Below, piece after piece: positions 39,301 through 46,796 of a stretch of 64,000 nucleotides of DNA. Under the pieces are notes generated by a model, which made no database searches, had not been told where the DNA came from, and was given only the letters and a program-made list of their open reading frames with translations. Positions within the stretch are counted from its first letter, which is position 1. Each line of letters opens with the position of its first letter. The translations under genes and the position numbers were made by a program. This DNA is from Fontibacillus panacisegetis (GTDB taxonomy: Bacteria; Bacillota; Bacilli; Paenibacillales; Paenibacillaceae), in NCBI RefSeq assembly GCF_900102215.1, contig NZ_FNBG01000023.1, positions 30,701 through 94,700 of the forward strand. The letters are read 5' to 3'.

Positions 39301-39762
39301 GACCTGAGTCCAGCCATCTGCATTAGCAATCTGGTTGATATAAGACCGCATCGCAGGGCTGCCCGTATTTTTAGTTTCCAAATATGCTGCCTGTGATGAT
39401 GAGTTTGGTGAACTTGTACGTACATTGGCAATCAGAGTGTATGTTCCTTGCTCCAAGTTGCTTAAATCCTGATACAAACCCGCGGCTGGACTATCAAAGT
39501 TCCCGGCGTTGGTCCCCTTTACTACAGCGGAAAAATCTCCTTGGCTTCCACCGCTCTGCGTACTCACAGACCCTCCATTATTTATTACCTTCCATCCCTC
39601 CGGAATGCTGTTAGCGCTTCCATTAATCTCAAAGCTTGAGTTTTCCAGAAGACTTAAACTGCTTGCCTGAGCGGTTCGACTGGTTGGTCCCCAAATAGCC
39701 AGCGAGCTGAACAGCAAAGTGCTGCTAAGCACCATTGAAACTACTTTTTTCATTCGTTTCAT
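33307..39762 (-). CDS. SLH-anchored multidomain GH53 endo-beta-1,4-galactanase
   Basis: A 2151-residue secreted wall protein. After a signal peptide (ends AQASS) come two beta-sandwich carbohydrate-binding-like domains (about 40-320). A GH53 catalytic domain follows (about 330-720) with the acid/base Glu in KLGNEQNGGIVWPEG (about 505) and the nucleophile Glu in FSETGYSF (about 608). Next are Big2-type Ig domains (about 750-1195), an F5/8 discoidin-like domain (about 1197-1335), more Ig-like repeats, two Fn3-like domains (about 1527-1704), a PGTNPGT linker, an unknown beta-rich domain and three SLH repeats (last 175 residues). It should cut beta-1,4-galactan at the cell wall and feed the importer upstream. 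ATG 39762 is chosen because GGGGAGG lies 12 bases before it; ATG 39783 overlaps that site. Confidence 0.93.
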   Translation of the reverse strand: MKRMKKVVSMVLSSTLLFSSLAIWGPTSRTAQASSLSLLENSSFEINGSANSIPEGWKVINNGGSVSTQSGGSQGDFSAVVKGTNAGNFDSPAAGLYQDLSNLEQGTYTLIANVRTSSPNSSSQAAYLETKNTGSPAMRSYINQIANADGWTQVVIRNVLVYNGQATIGLYVNQAGMNVEIDDVQFYMEFSDNNPLQNWGFESGTADFWTTTGDTAIITDQVDAGQYAIKMNTGSRIAQTVTVKPNTDYIVTTRAKVDNEADRIRIGVSGISESNTAPLATTDYSLLSLAFRTGAGETSATIYVERNSEGNGYGYADSIDLFEMDNTVVKGVDVSFLNVVEQYGGVYKANNVEQDFFDIMRNRGVNAVTSMFFVEAGNYIYDEKVWNDYQNGKREDLPKISVNMNYQNDLAYLGTGVSTPLQMIPGFFGKEQALDIGKRAKEHHMKFEVSFHYSDNWMSAAKAYKPLAWFNQSMDQLQTSMYNYTYDFIKTLADAGVAPDSVKLGNEQNGGIVWPEGKIYSTNREGFAKLVNASYQAMKDASPTTQGFFHLNNGYQPETSNDWYTKNLNNGMKWDGEAYSLYGGRDSGNIYSMMSNNFDKWKGKDVIFSETGYSFTRDDKDPTKNGSALYVPFYETSQRGQYNWLIEYMQTIRDVPNPNNAEVGFFYWAAEWITKGKGHSEWYSPWIPGGSTTEYGNTVDNRTLFTYDGHASDGTYAYLWRGKAVSKPLGGKISHNPISASYEVKPTAVSGLALPGGDLTLIAGNSDKMIPEVAPAGQFAYTNVEWTSSDPSIAKVSHSGIVTAVQAGQATITATTVDGGFTASRNVIVTAPVLADSIQVTQPVISADQQVIGNVGDQIKINAQITNSATDNRLIYKSSNPEVASFLGEAVETSNPGTLIQQRGITNDVTLIVHNKGESDITITSADGHAVYQFKLNATKIDVSSVEIDSEQFELSIGRTKQLGAKVLPDNASFPEVQWTSSDEAIAKVNDKGVVTGVAAGTATITAAADKGAVHDTVEVTIVPVKVEAITLESQLIRMRAGATHTEKATVTPEDALNKSLLWSSSNDNVFTVSDGVLTAVADGSATLTVTSADGGASASVEVVVADSLPVAGIVLNKTELSLVAGQYEQLQANLQPAAPDNPNVTWTSSDESIASVTQDGYVVAKKAGETTITVTTQDGGFTAQAQVQVSDELQKNKVTGTSNMYAKNPPQDAIDGNRSTAWSPGSPAAGRTYTWWVDLGQMAEINQINMEFWGKQKYSIEVSDDGKTYTAIVNHSTVFSDDVKVTDALPSGTKAQFIRVAMHETKQEGKTVWPGIAEFTAKGSFVTKAESVEISNAPAKVVTTDSVELTAGIKPSFVNEDIVWTSSDPTVAEIISNGSQATVVTKEYGGVDGEIKPITITATTASGLTKSVSIGIKTPVIVEGISLYRKDSVHIPENGIVSLVNQDTLELGVSVFQADADHRPIYWESDAPEIASVDRDTGVITAHQPGQAKITVYVDSYKNLSVGYLFEQSLTVSVVDQLSIPAAPKQVQGIAYGKSIHLSWEPVIEAAGYNIYRSNENGDFVLLNDTPVTEPAYQDLGLLPETAYSYQVTAVNSAGESAPSQAVNVTTESEDIVPGAPQGITAVSLSSSSITLNWNITPGAVTYAVYRANSMDDEFVKINLTDIPDTHYEDTNLAHDTIYFYKLRSLNEAGLSDWSEAVRAKTQASKPDPGTDPGTDPGTNPGTNPGTNPGTNPGTNPGTNSPSSSSGSSSQEQGSNTTTTLKDGHVAVNAGVDKNGAVNAQLSVKDLEQAIKSNNNQTLVIEVAAKQGEAQNINLSIPVGPLQDASVNIKEVLLQASGVTLKLDNDKLQDALSGAKGQLEFSLSITPAQGTASTSEIQSALNGKTAYRFEISLDGKKLANSEAAQMSTILLPYALSNGEMAHQVVVYHITSEGKLELVKKAKYDANNGVVAFTPNQEGAYVALNAPISFNDLGKAEWARNVIESLASREIVKGTGEGLFNPNQAITRAQFVHMLISALDLKGTNNGSDFTDIPQDSWYVASVSIAKQLGIVTGRSDGKFDGNATITREEMAVLVYRAAMAAKLLDDVAIGKTGFTDEAAFSGYAKDAIHSMNDKGIIQGVGNGQFQPKGLATRAQAAKVIYEILNL

Positions 39763-39802
39763 TGTTAAGACAATCCTCCCCATCTAGATGTTATTTATAC
39801 TA

Positions 39803-39838
39803 TAGGCTGAATCAGCGGTAACACCGCCGATCAGCCTA
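39803..39838 (-). other. Intercistronic stem-loop between GH42 and galactanase genes
   Basis: TAGGCTGA pairs with TCAGCCTA and encloses GCGG/CCGC. No T-run follows, so it looks like a processing or mRNA-stability element rather than a full terminator. Confidence 0.5.
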
Positions 39839-39851
39839 TTAGTCTAATCTG

Positions 39852-41906
39852 TTAATCTAAATTGCGCACTGCCACGAGCACATCATATGCCTTCAGATTC
39901 CATGTAGTATTCAATTGCTCCTTGCTTGTTACAGCTTGCCATTCTGAGCCAAAAGGTGGCATAACAGCCAGCTTGTCTGTAAAATTATGAACAAACAGAT
40001 ATTCTGTCTTTTCATTAGAGCGAACTGTAGTATATACTCCTTCAGGCAATACTGATGCGACAGGCCTATACAATTCTATTGAAGCTGCCAAATCATGATA
40101 GAAATCATCGTAAAAGACTTCTTCAAAATGGCTGGATACATAATAGGACGTACCCTTTCCATACACATGTCTGGTTAGAGCCGGACGACCTGCATAAAAA
40201 TCGTCATTGTAAAGCATCAAAGCTTCGGCACCTTTCAGATGCAGTAAATCACAAAGCTTACTGCAGGAATAAGTGCCTGCAAGAGAAGCACACTCCAAGC
40301 CTGCTATATGCTGAACTACCTGTCCGGCATTATGCTCATGATCATACAAGCCATCAATTTCCTCGCTGACGACACCCATCACATCAGTCAATTGATGCGG
40401 AGCTTCACCCTGGAACACCAGATCGTTCTCGTTCACAATCCCGCTCCAGTAAGTCAACACCAAGGTTCCTCCTTGCTCAACAAAGGCGCGAAGCTTGCGT
40501 TCAAATCCGCTGCGCAGCATATAGAGCATAGGAGCAATCACTATTTTATAGCCGTCTATATCACATTCCATATCCACAAAGTCCGTCGTAATGCCCTGCT
40601 TCAGCAGCGCTCGATAATGTGACTGAACTTCTTCTATATAACCCATGTCTTTATTGCGCGGACCTTGTGAATCCTCAATAGCCCATTTGTTCTCCCAATC
40701 ATATACGATGGCTGCTTCTGCATGACAATTAGTAGCTGCAACATCAGACAGCTTCTCCAATATACTTCCAAGCTCAGCTACCTCTTTAAATACTCTCGTG
40801 TCCGAGCTGCCGTCATGGGATACAACTGATCCATGGAATTTCTCACTGGAGCCGCGGCTTTTGCGCCACTGAAAATACTGCACTGAATTTGAACCGTGAG
40901 CCACCGCCTGTAAGGAAGACAAAATATGCATCCCTGGCTTTTTCAGCTTCGAAACGCTCTGCCAGTTGGTCATACTAGGTGAGCTTTCCATTAGCAAAAA
41001 TGGCTGACGCTTGATCGACCGCATAATATCATGATTCATCGCAACGTCTACCGCAATATCAAAATCCGATTTCTTATGCCAGGTCGGATAGTTATCCCAC
41101 GATACAATATCTATTGCATCCTTGAATTTGAAATAATTCAAGCCATTGTAGTAATACATGAAATTCGTAGTAGCCGGCAGATTCGGATTAATAGATTTGA
41201 CAACAGCAATTTCATGCTCCATGAAATCAAGCGTTTGATCCGAAACGAATCTTCGCCAGTCCAAATTCATACCATGCGTCGCATTTTCTCCATGCGGTGC
41301 AGGGGATTCAATCTGTGACCAATCGCTATACGTATGACTCCAGAACGTAGTCCACCACTCTGCATTCAGCTTGTCTAGTGTGCCATACTTCTTTTTGAGC
41401 CATTGTCTGAACGCTTCCTGGCACAAATCGCAGTGGCATTCTCCGCCGAACTCATTTGAAATATGCCACAGCTTTACGGCTGGATGACTTGCATAACGTG
41501 CGGCAAGCCCCTCATTTAGCAGCTTGATTTTTTCACGGTAGATGGGAGACGTATAGCAGTGGTTATGTCTCGCTCCGTACAGATTTCGATGCCGATCACT
41601 CGAAACCCGCAGCACCTCCGGGTATTTTTGCGCCATCCATACCGGACGAGCGCCGGAAGGTGTCGCCAGGAAAACAGAAATTCCATTCTCATACAGCGAA
41701 TTGATTACACCATCCAGCCATTCCCAGTTGTATTTTCCTTCCTCAGGCTCAAGCATAGCCCAAGAGAAAATACCCACCGACATGATGTTGCAGCCGGCCT
41801 TCTTCATCAATTCAATATCCTGCTGCAATACCTGCGGATCATGAAGCCATTGTTCCGGGTTATAATCCGCCCCGTGCAGCAATCCATTTGTAAATTGTGT
41901 CAACAT
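39852..41906 (-). CDS. ganA: GH42 beta-galactosidase
   Basis: A 684-residue cytosolic GH42 enzyme. The acid/base Glu is in HISNEFGGEC and the nucleophile Glu in LLMESSPS; the CHCDLC cluster matches the family zinc site. It lacks a signal peptide, so it acts on galacto-oligosaccharides after import and releases galactose. Gene order (binding protein, two permeases, GH42, GH53) equals ganSPQAB of Bacillus subtilis. GAGGTGAT precedes ATG 41906. Confidence 0.94.
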   Translation of the reverse strand: MLTQFTNGLLHGADYNPEQWLHDPQVLQQDIELMKKAGCNIMSVGIFSWAMLEPEEGKYNWEWLDGVINSLYENGISVFLATPSGARPVWMAQKYPEVLRVSSDRHRNLYGARHNHCYTSPIYREKIKLLNEGLAARYASHPAVKLWHISNEFGGECHCDLCQEAFRQWLKKKYGTLDKLNAEWWTTFWSHTYSDWSQIESPAPHGENATHGMNLDWRRFVSDQTLDFMEHEIAVVKSINPNLPATTNFMYYYNGLNYFKFKDAIDIVSWDNYPTWHKKSDFDIAVDVAMNHDIMRSIKRQPFLLMESSPSMTNWQSVSKLKKPGMHILSSLQAVAHGSNSVQYFQWRKSRGSSEKFHGSVVSHDGSSDTRVFKEVAELGSILEKLSDVAATNCHAEAAIVYDWENKWAIEDSQGPRNKDMGYIEEVQSHYRALLKQGITTDFVDMECDIDGYKIVIAPMLYMLRSGFERKLRAFVEQGGTLVLTYWSGIVNENDLVFQGEAPHQLTDVMGVVSEEIDGLYDHEHNAGQVVQHIAGLECASLAGTYSCSKLCDLLHLKGAEALMLYNDDFYAGRPALTRHVYGKGTSYYVSSHFEEVFYDDFYHDLAASIELYRPVASVLPEGVYTTVRSNEKTEYLFVHNFTDKLAVMPPFGSEWQAVTSKEQLNTTWNLKAYDVLVAVRNLD

Positions 41907-41933
41907 GTTAGTCTATCACCTCGGGTTGTTAGG

Positions 41934-42740
41934 TTACTTCACTGAACCGAGCATACCTTGAACGAACTGCTTTTGTAACAGGAAGAAAATCAGAACCGTC
42001 GGCAGCGTCGTTACAACGATGGCAACCATAATAATTCCGTAATCCGGATTATACGAGGACGCCAAGGATGAAACTATAAGCGGCAGTGTTTTCTTGTCTT
42101 GCGTTTGCAAGGCAATCAATGGCCACAGGAAGCTGTTCCAGTAGTTCATAAACGTAATGATCGCTGCTGCTGCGTAAGTCGGTCTCATCGTAGGCATGTA
42201 AACACTTGTAAACAAGCGCCACTCGCCTAGTCCGTCTACTCGTCCCGCCTGCAAAAGCTCGCGCGGGAATGATTTTGTATTTTGCATGAAGAAGAAAATC
42301 ATAAACGCCGTTGTAATCGTAGGCAGTATAACCGCCGATGGCGTATTGAGCATTCCCATCTGGCTAAACATACGGAACAACGGAATCATAACCGCCGCAA
42401 ACGGCATCATCATAGACAGCATGAGCAGGCCAAACAAACGATCCTTGCCTTTGGTGCGATAAATCTCAAATCCAAATCCGGCCATCGAGCTTAAAATCAA
42501 TGTGCAGATTGTACCCACAACCGCAATGACTGTTGAGTTCCAAAAGGCTTCTCCCAGATTGGTCATGTCCAGCAATTTCGTTACGTTATTAGATAGCTCC
42601 GAGCCGAAGCTGAACTTGCCCTTCACAATTTCGGAGGAGCTGTTCGTCATGCCGATCAGCATCCAAACAAAAGGAAACAAGGAAACCACAGATGCTAAAA
42701 TCAGAAACAGATGAATACCTGCTGCAGACATTTTCCTCAT
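41934..42740 (-). CDS. ganQ: Galacto-oligosaccharide ABC permease, MalG type
   Basis: A 268-residue CUT1 permease with six membrane segments and the EAA loop (ELLQAGRVDGLGEWRLFTSVYMP). It overlaps the preceding permease by four bases (ATGA). It pairs with the MalF-type protein. No ATPase is encoded here, so a shared MsmX-type ATPase elsewhere is expected, as in Bacillus. Confidence 0.92.
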   Translation of the reverse strand: MRKMSAAGIHLFLILASVVSLFPFVWMLIGMTNSSSEIVKGKFSFGSELSNNVTKLLDMTNLGEAFWNSTVIAVVGTICTLILSSMAGFGFEIYRTKGKDRLFGLLMLSMMMPFAAVMIPLFRMFSQMGMLNTPSAVILPTITTAFMIFFFMQNTKSFPRELLQAGRVDGLGEWRLFTSVYMPTMRPTYAAAAIITFMNYWNSFLWPLIALQTQDKKTLPLIVSSLASSYNPDYGIIMVAIVVTTLPTVLIFFLLQKQFVQGMLGSVK

Positions 42741-43612
42741 TTCTTTTCACCTCCCACCTTAAGCTGAAGAAATGCAAGCACGGCAACCATAATCACAATT
42801 GCATATGACACTGTTGCTGCATATCCAAAGTTAGGCGTATATACAAACGACAAGTTGTAAATGTACTGGGATATAGTCATCGTGGAGTTGCCCGGTCCGC
42901 CGTTCGTAATGTTAACGACTTCATCAAACAACTGCAAGGTACCGTTCGTCGAAATAATTGCAGTAAACAGAATAATCGGTTTAAGCATAGGAACCGTAAT
43001 GCTGAAAAACTGACGTGTCTTTGAAGCTCCGTCAATCGAAGCCGCTTCATAGACGCTTGGATCGATATTTTGCATCGCTGATAAATAGAAGATCATATTG
43101 TAACCTGTCCAGCGCCAAGTAATCGCTGCGATAATAACCACCCGTGCCCAAACCGGGTCCATGAGCCAGGCAACTGGCTCATGGATCAAATGAATTGACA
43201 TCAACATCCGGTTCAGAATTCCGTCTACTGCAAAAATGCTCTTAAAAAGCACAGCGTAAGAAACGAGCGAGGTTACACATGGAAGAAAAATAGCGGTACG
43301 GTAAAATCCTTTGAATTTTAGACTAGGCATGTTCAGGAAATACGCTATTACAAGACCCAGCATAAGCATGATAGGAACCTGAACGATCAGGTATAGCAAA
43401 GTATTCAGTACAGCCTGTCTGAACATAGGATCGGAGAACAAGCGACCGTAATTGCCTAGTCCAACATAATTGTACACATTCCCTTTACCGGACTGAAACG
43501 ACAACAACAATGATTGAATCATAGGATAGAAGCTGAACAATAGGATTAGCGCCGAAGGTAATATGACGAACTGCCATCCCATGAGATTTGATTTATTCCA
43601 TTTACTGCTCAT
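42737..43612 (-). CDS. ganP: Galacto-oligosaccharide ABC permease, MalF type
   Basis: A 291-residue CUT1 permease with six membrane segments and the EAA loop (VYEAASIDGASKTRQFFSITVPML). It is followed, with a four-base overlap, by the second permease and lies 25 bp after the binding-protein gene. Confidence 0.92.
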   Translation of the reverse strand: MSSKWNKSNLMGWQFVILPSALILLFSFYPMIQSLLLSFQSGKGNVYNYVGLGNYGRLFSDPMFRQAVLNTLLYLIVQVPIMLMLGLVIAYFLNMPSLKFKGFYRTAIFLPCVTSLVSYAVLFKSIFAVDGILNRMLMSIHLIHEPVAWLMDPVWARVVIIAAITWRWTGYNMIFYLSAMQNIDPSVYEAASIDGASKTRQFFSITVPMLKPIILFTAIISTNGTLQLFDEVVNITNGGPGNSTMTISQYIYNLSFVYTPNFGYAATVSYAIVIMVAVLAFLQLKVGGEKK

Positions 43613-43637
43613 TTCTTACCACCTGCTAACTTTAGAT

Positions 43638-44954
43638 TTATTGCACTTGCTGTTCAAACAATTTCTGAATGTTAGCCAAGCTTTGTGTCAAATCTGCTCC
43701 ATTCAAGATGTTAGGCAGTTCGTTTTTAAGTGCATCTTTTGCTTCTTGTGTGTACATTCCTAATGTAATCCCCGGTACTTCTGTAGACCATTTCGTGAAA
43801 TCACTATAGATCGCTTGACCGCCAAAGAACTCGGAAGTTTGGCTATAAGCTTCACTTGAGAAGGAAGGAATGAATGAACCTACACCACCGTTTTCGTTCA
43901 GGAAGCGCTCGTAGAATTCACTGCTGCTGCCGATTGTTTTAGCCAAGAAATCGATAGCCAAATCCTTGTTCGCTGATCCATCCAATACGAACCAGCTGGA
44001 GCCGCCTTCATTAGATGCGTTAACTGCGCCTTCAACATTCAATCTTGGAATCGGAGCTACTTTCCATTTACCGCTTTGATCTTTAGCATCCATGATCGAT
44101 GCGATTTGCCATACACCGGATACAACAGTCGCTACATCGCCAGCATTAAAGCTGCCTACAAATTCACTCCAGCCTGTTACTGGCTTGGCAATACCGGAAT
44201 CGGAAATCCCTTTATACACACGAAGCGTATCTGTCATTACCGGATTATCTACAAAGTTTCCTTTGTTATCGGGAGTAATGTACCAGGAACCACCAGATTG
44301 AAGAAGAATGGAAGTTAACGCTTCATCATTCGGGTTGATCGTAGCCATGTATTTGCCCGTTTTTTCCTTAACTACTTTACCGATTTCAATGTATTGATCC
44401 CAAGTGATGTTCTCAAGATCTTCAGCTTTATAGCCTGCTTCTTCCAAGTAATCGGAGCGGTAGAACATTCCTGTTACACCGATATCAAATGGTACGCCGT
44501 ATACTTTTCCGTCTATCGTAAGCGCATCCACTTTGTATTGAGAAAATTGTTTGAAATCAACCTTATCCGTAAAGTCTGCAAATGTATTAGGATAAGCGGT
44601 TACATATTTTTGAATGTTCGGGTCATTTACCAGAATGATGTCTGGAAGACCTTCTTTAACGCCTGCTGCAAGGTTTGTATTCAGTTTTTGCTCCAAATCT
44701 GTTTTCGCCATATCAACGACTTCCAGTTCAAAGCCAGGATTTTCTTTTGCGTACAGCTCTTCAGCAATTTTCAGAGCAGCGCCGTTAAAGGATGGGTCCC
44801 ATGCCCAAGCAACGACTTTCTTTGTTGCAGTAGAGCCTGCAGATTCATTAGCAGCACCCTTCTCAGTGGATTCCGATGATTTCGAAGACCCGCAGGCCGC
44901 CAATAATGAAGCAGTCATCGAGACTAATAGCAATACGGATAGCAATTTTTTCAA
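43638..44954 (-). CDS. ganS: Galacto-oligosaccharide-binding lipoprotein
   Basis: A CUT1 solute-binding lipoprotein of about 438 residues with signal peptide and lipobox LLAAC. Best start is TTG 44954, nine bases after AAAAGGGG; the TTG at 44963 is too close to that site. It is the first gene of the galactan operon and faces the divergent two-component genes. Confidence 0.92.
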   Translation of the reverse strand: MKKLLSVLLLVSMTASLLAACGSSKSSESTEKGAANESAGSTATKKVVAWAWDPSFNGAALKIAEELYAKENPGFELEVVDMAKTDLEQKLNTNLAAGVKEGLPDIILVNDPNIQKYVTAYPNTFADFTDKVDFKQFSQYKVDALTIDGKVYGVPFDIGVTGMFYRSDYLEEAGYKAEDLENITWDQYIEIGKVVKEKTGKYMATINPNDEALTSILLQSGGSWYITPDNKGNFVDNPVMTDTLRVYKGISDSGIAKPVTGWSEFVGSFNAGDVATVVSGVWQIASIMDAKDQSGKWKVAPIPRLNVEGAVNASNEGGSSWFVLDGSANKDLAIDFLAKTIGSSSEFYERFLNENGGVGSFIPSFSSEAYSQTSEFFGGQAIYSDFTKWSTEVPGITLGMYTQEAKDALKNELPNILNGADLTQSLANIQKLFEQQVQ

Positions 44955-44982
44955 TCTGTACAACCCCTTTTGTCAAAGTATT

Positions 44983-44995
44983 TGTAAGCGCTTCA
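44983..44995 (-). promoter_or_regulatory. Imperfect cre-like site before ganS
   Basis: TGAAGCGCTTACA on the minus strand holds the AAGCGCTT core of a cre but is one base shorter than the 14-bp consensus. Its place about 30 bp before the ganS start suits catabolite repression of a sugar operon. Confidence 0.4.
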
Positions 44996-45221
44996 TGTAT
45001 TTCGATATTCATTTTAGAAAAAATAAAAAAGGAAGTATAATAATTATTAGAGTTAAATTAGTAGTAATTATTGTTCTCTTGTCTAACGTCAGTTTATTAT
45101 AGTAAAAATTATTGGTGGTAGCATTAATTATTGTATATTTTGAACTTTAAGAGCCTAATAATACCCTTATAATCCGGATTGATATATGATGAGAAAAAAG
45201 AACATGCAACGAGGTGTATTC

Positions 45222-46781
45222 ATGAATAAACACACTGCAGCTTATCGAGTTATGATCGTGGATGATGAAGCCATCTTGCGTACTGGTATGTTACATCTAT
45301 GTAATTGGAGCGAATATGGAATCGAAATCGTCGCCCAAGCAGCTAACGGACAGGAAGCACTGCAACAAATGGAAGCGGTTCAACCACACGTAGTGATTAC
45401 CGATATTGTCATGCCAGTTATGGACGGTGTAGAGTTCACAAAGGCGATGCGCATGCAGTATCCCGAAATTAAAATAGTTGTGTTAAGCAGCTATAGTGAA
45501 TTCAATTATGTTCGTGAAGTATTTAAATATGGAGTTAATGATTATTTGCTCAAACCGAAAATATCGGCTACCGAATTAATCTCATTAATTCAATCCTTAT
45601 GCAGCAATATCGATTTGACGAGTGAAAACAAGCCTACTGTAAAAAAAGATCCTGCACTCTTGTTGGGTCAATGGCTGGATAGCGATGCCGCGCTGAACGA
45701 CAAAGCAGACGTTTGTCACGAGCTTCATCAGCATTTCAAGCTGGAGCATTTCATTATAGCCAAGGCAAGCACGAGCCTGCTTCTATCCAGAACAAAATGG
45801 ACCCAGAGCCAAATAGAGAGCATCATCATTGATTTGGGCGCAGAGCATTTATCAGGACTTGAATATTGCTGTGTGTTCCTAAAGAACGAAGCTCTTCTGC
45901 TCGTTAATTACGGACCCTCGCAGTCAGTGGAAGTCATAGCTGCCCTGAAGCGATTCGCACAGCATACCCAGGATGCGTTAAACTTCATATCCTTTGTTCT
46001 TTCGCATACATTCGATGCTTTTAGCTTGATTAAATCAGAACATGAAAGATTAACTCCATACCTTGGTAAACTGTTGTATTTTACAGAGCAGGCACTTGTA
46101 CCAGAGAATGAGATGACAATAGGCGGGGAAAAGACGAATTTTGATGAATTACAATTTACAAGTACGCTTCGCACTTTTGCAATCGATGATGCAATCACAA
46201 TGTTGAAAGCGCTTTTTTCAGAAATTCAAAACAACCGCACCTACGATGAGTACAGCTTAAAGCGTTTATGTCAAAATCTGATATATACGACCATCAGCAC
46301 GCTGGAGCAGTTAAAGCAGCCTGTAACAGAGCTTGGCTCCTCCAAGCTGAAGCTGTTTAAAATGATCGATCTCGCCTTTGATATCCACGAGCTGGAGAAT
46401 ATTTTGACACAGTTTCTTGAAGGGCTTAAAAATATCGTGCAACGAAGTGATTATCAGCAATCGATGATTTTGCATCAGGTTTATGAGTATGTAAATAAAA
46501 ACTATGCCAATGAGATCTCATTATCGGAGATGGCCAATAGTCTACATTTGAACTACACTTATTTATCATCCTATTTCAAACAACGAACCCAGGAAAACCT
46601 AACCTCCTACATCAGTCGGGTTCGGACGGATAAGGCCAAGGAACTGCTGCATGAACAGGGGCTTTCCGTATCCGAGATTAGCCGCTTAACCGGTTTTTCT
46701 GATCACAACTATTTTTCGAAGGTATTCAAAAAGATGACAGGGATGACACCTATCGAATATCGCCATCAAATATCTCAATAA
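45222..46781 (+). CDS. AraC-type two-component response regulator (YesN family)
   Basis: A 519-residue regulator. The receiver domain has the acidic pair VDDE, the phospho-Asp in VVITDIVMP and Lys in LLKP. A middle region of unknown fold leads to the C-terminal AraC helix-turn-helix pair (EISLSEMANSLHL and VSEISRLTGFSDHNYFSKVFKK). ATG 45222 follows GAGGTG by five bases. It is divergent from the galactan operon and forms an operon with the kinase, so it likely activates galactan genes in response to an extracellular sugar. Confidence 0.93.
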   Translation: MNKHTAAYRVMIVDDEAILRTGMLHLCNWSEYGIEIVAQAANGQEALQQMEAVQPHVVITDIVMPVMDGVEFTKAMRMQYPEIKIVVLSSYSEFNYVREVFKYGVNDYLLKPKISATELISLIQSLCSNIDLTSENKPTVKKDPALLLGQWLDSDAALNDKADVCHELHQHFKLEHFIIAKASTSLLLSRTKWTQSQIESIIIDLGAEHLSGLEYCCVFLKNEALLLVNYGPSQSVEVIAALKRFAQHTQDALNFISFVLSHTFDAFSLIKSEHERLTPYLGKLLYFTEQALVPENEMTIGGEKTNFDELQFTSTLRTFAIDDAITMLKALFSEIQNNRTYDEYSLKRLCQNLIYTTISTLEQLKQPVTELGSSKLKLFKMIDLAFDIHELENILTQFLEGLKNIVQRSDYQQSMILHQVYEYVNKNYANEISLSEMANSLHLNYTYLSSYFKQRTQENLTSYISRVRTDKAKELLHEQGLSVSEISRLTGFSDHNYFSKVFKKMTGMTPIEYRHQISQ

Positions 46782-46796
46782 AGTCAGGTGTTTACC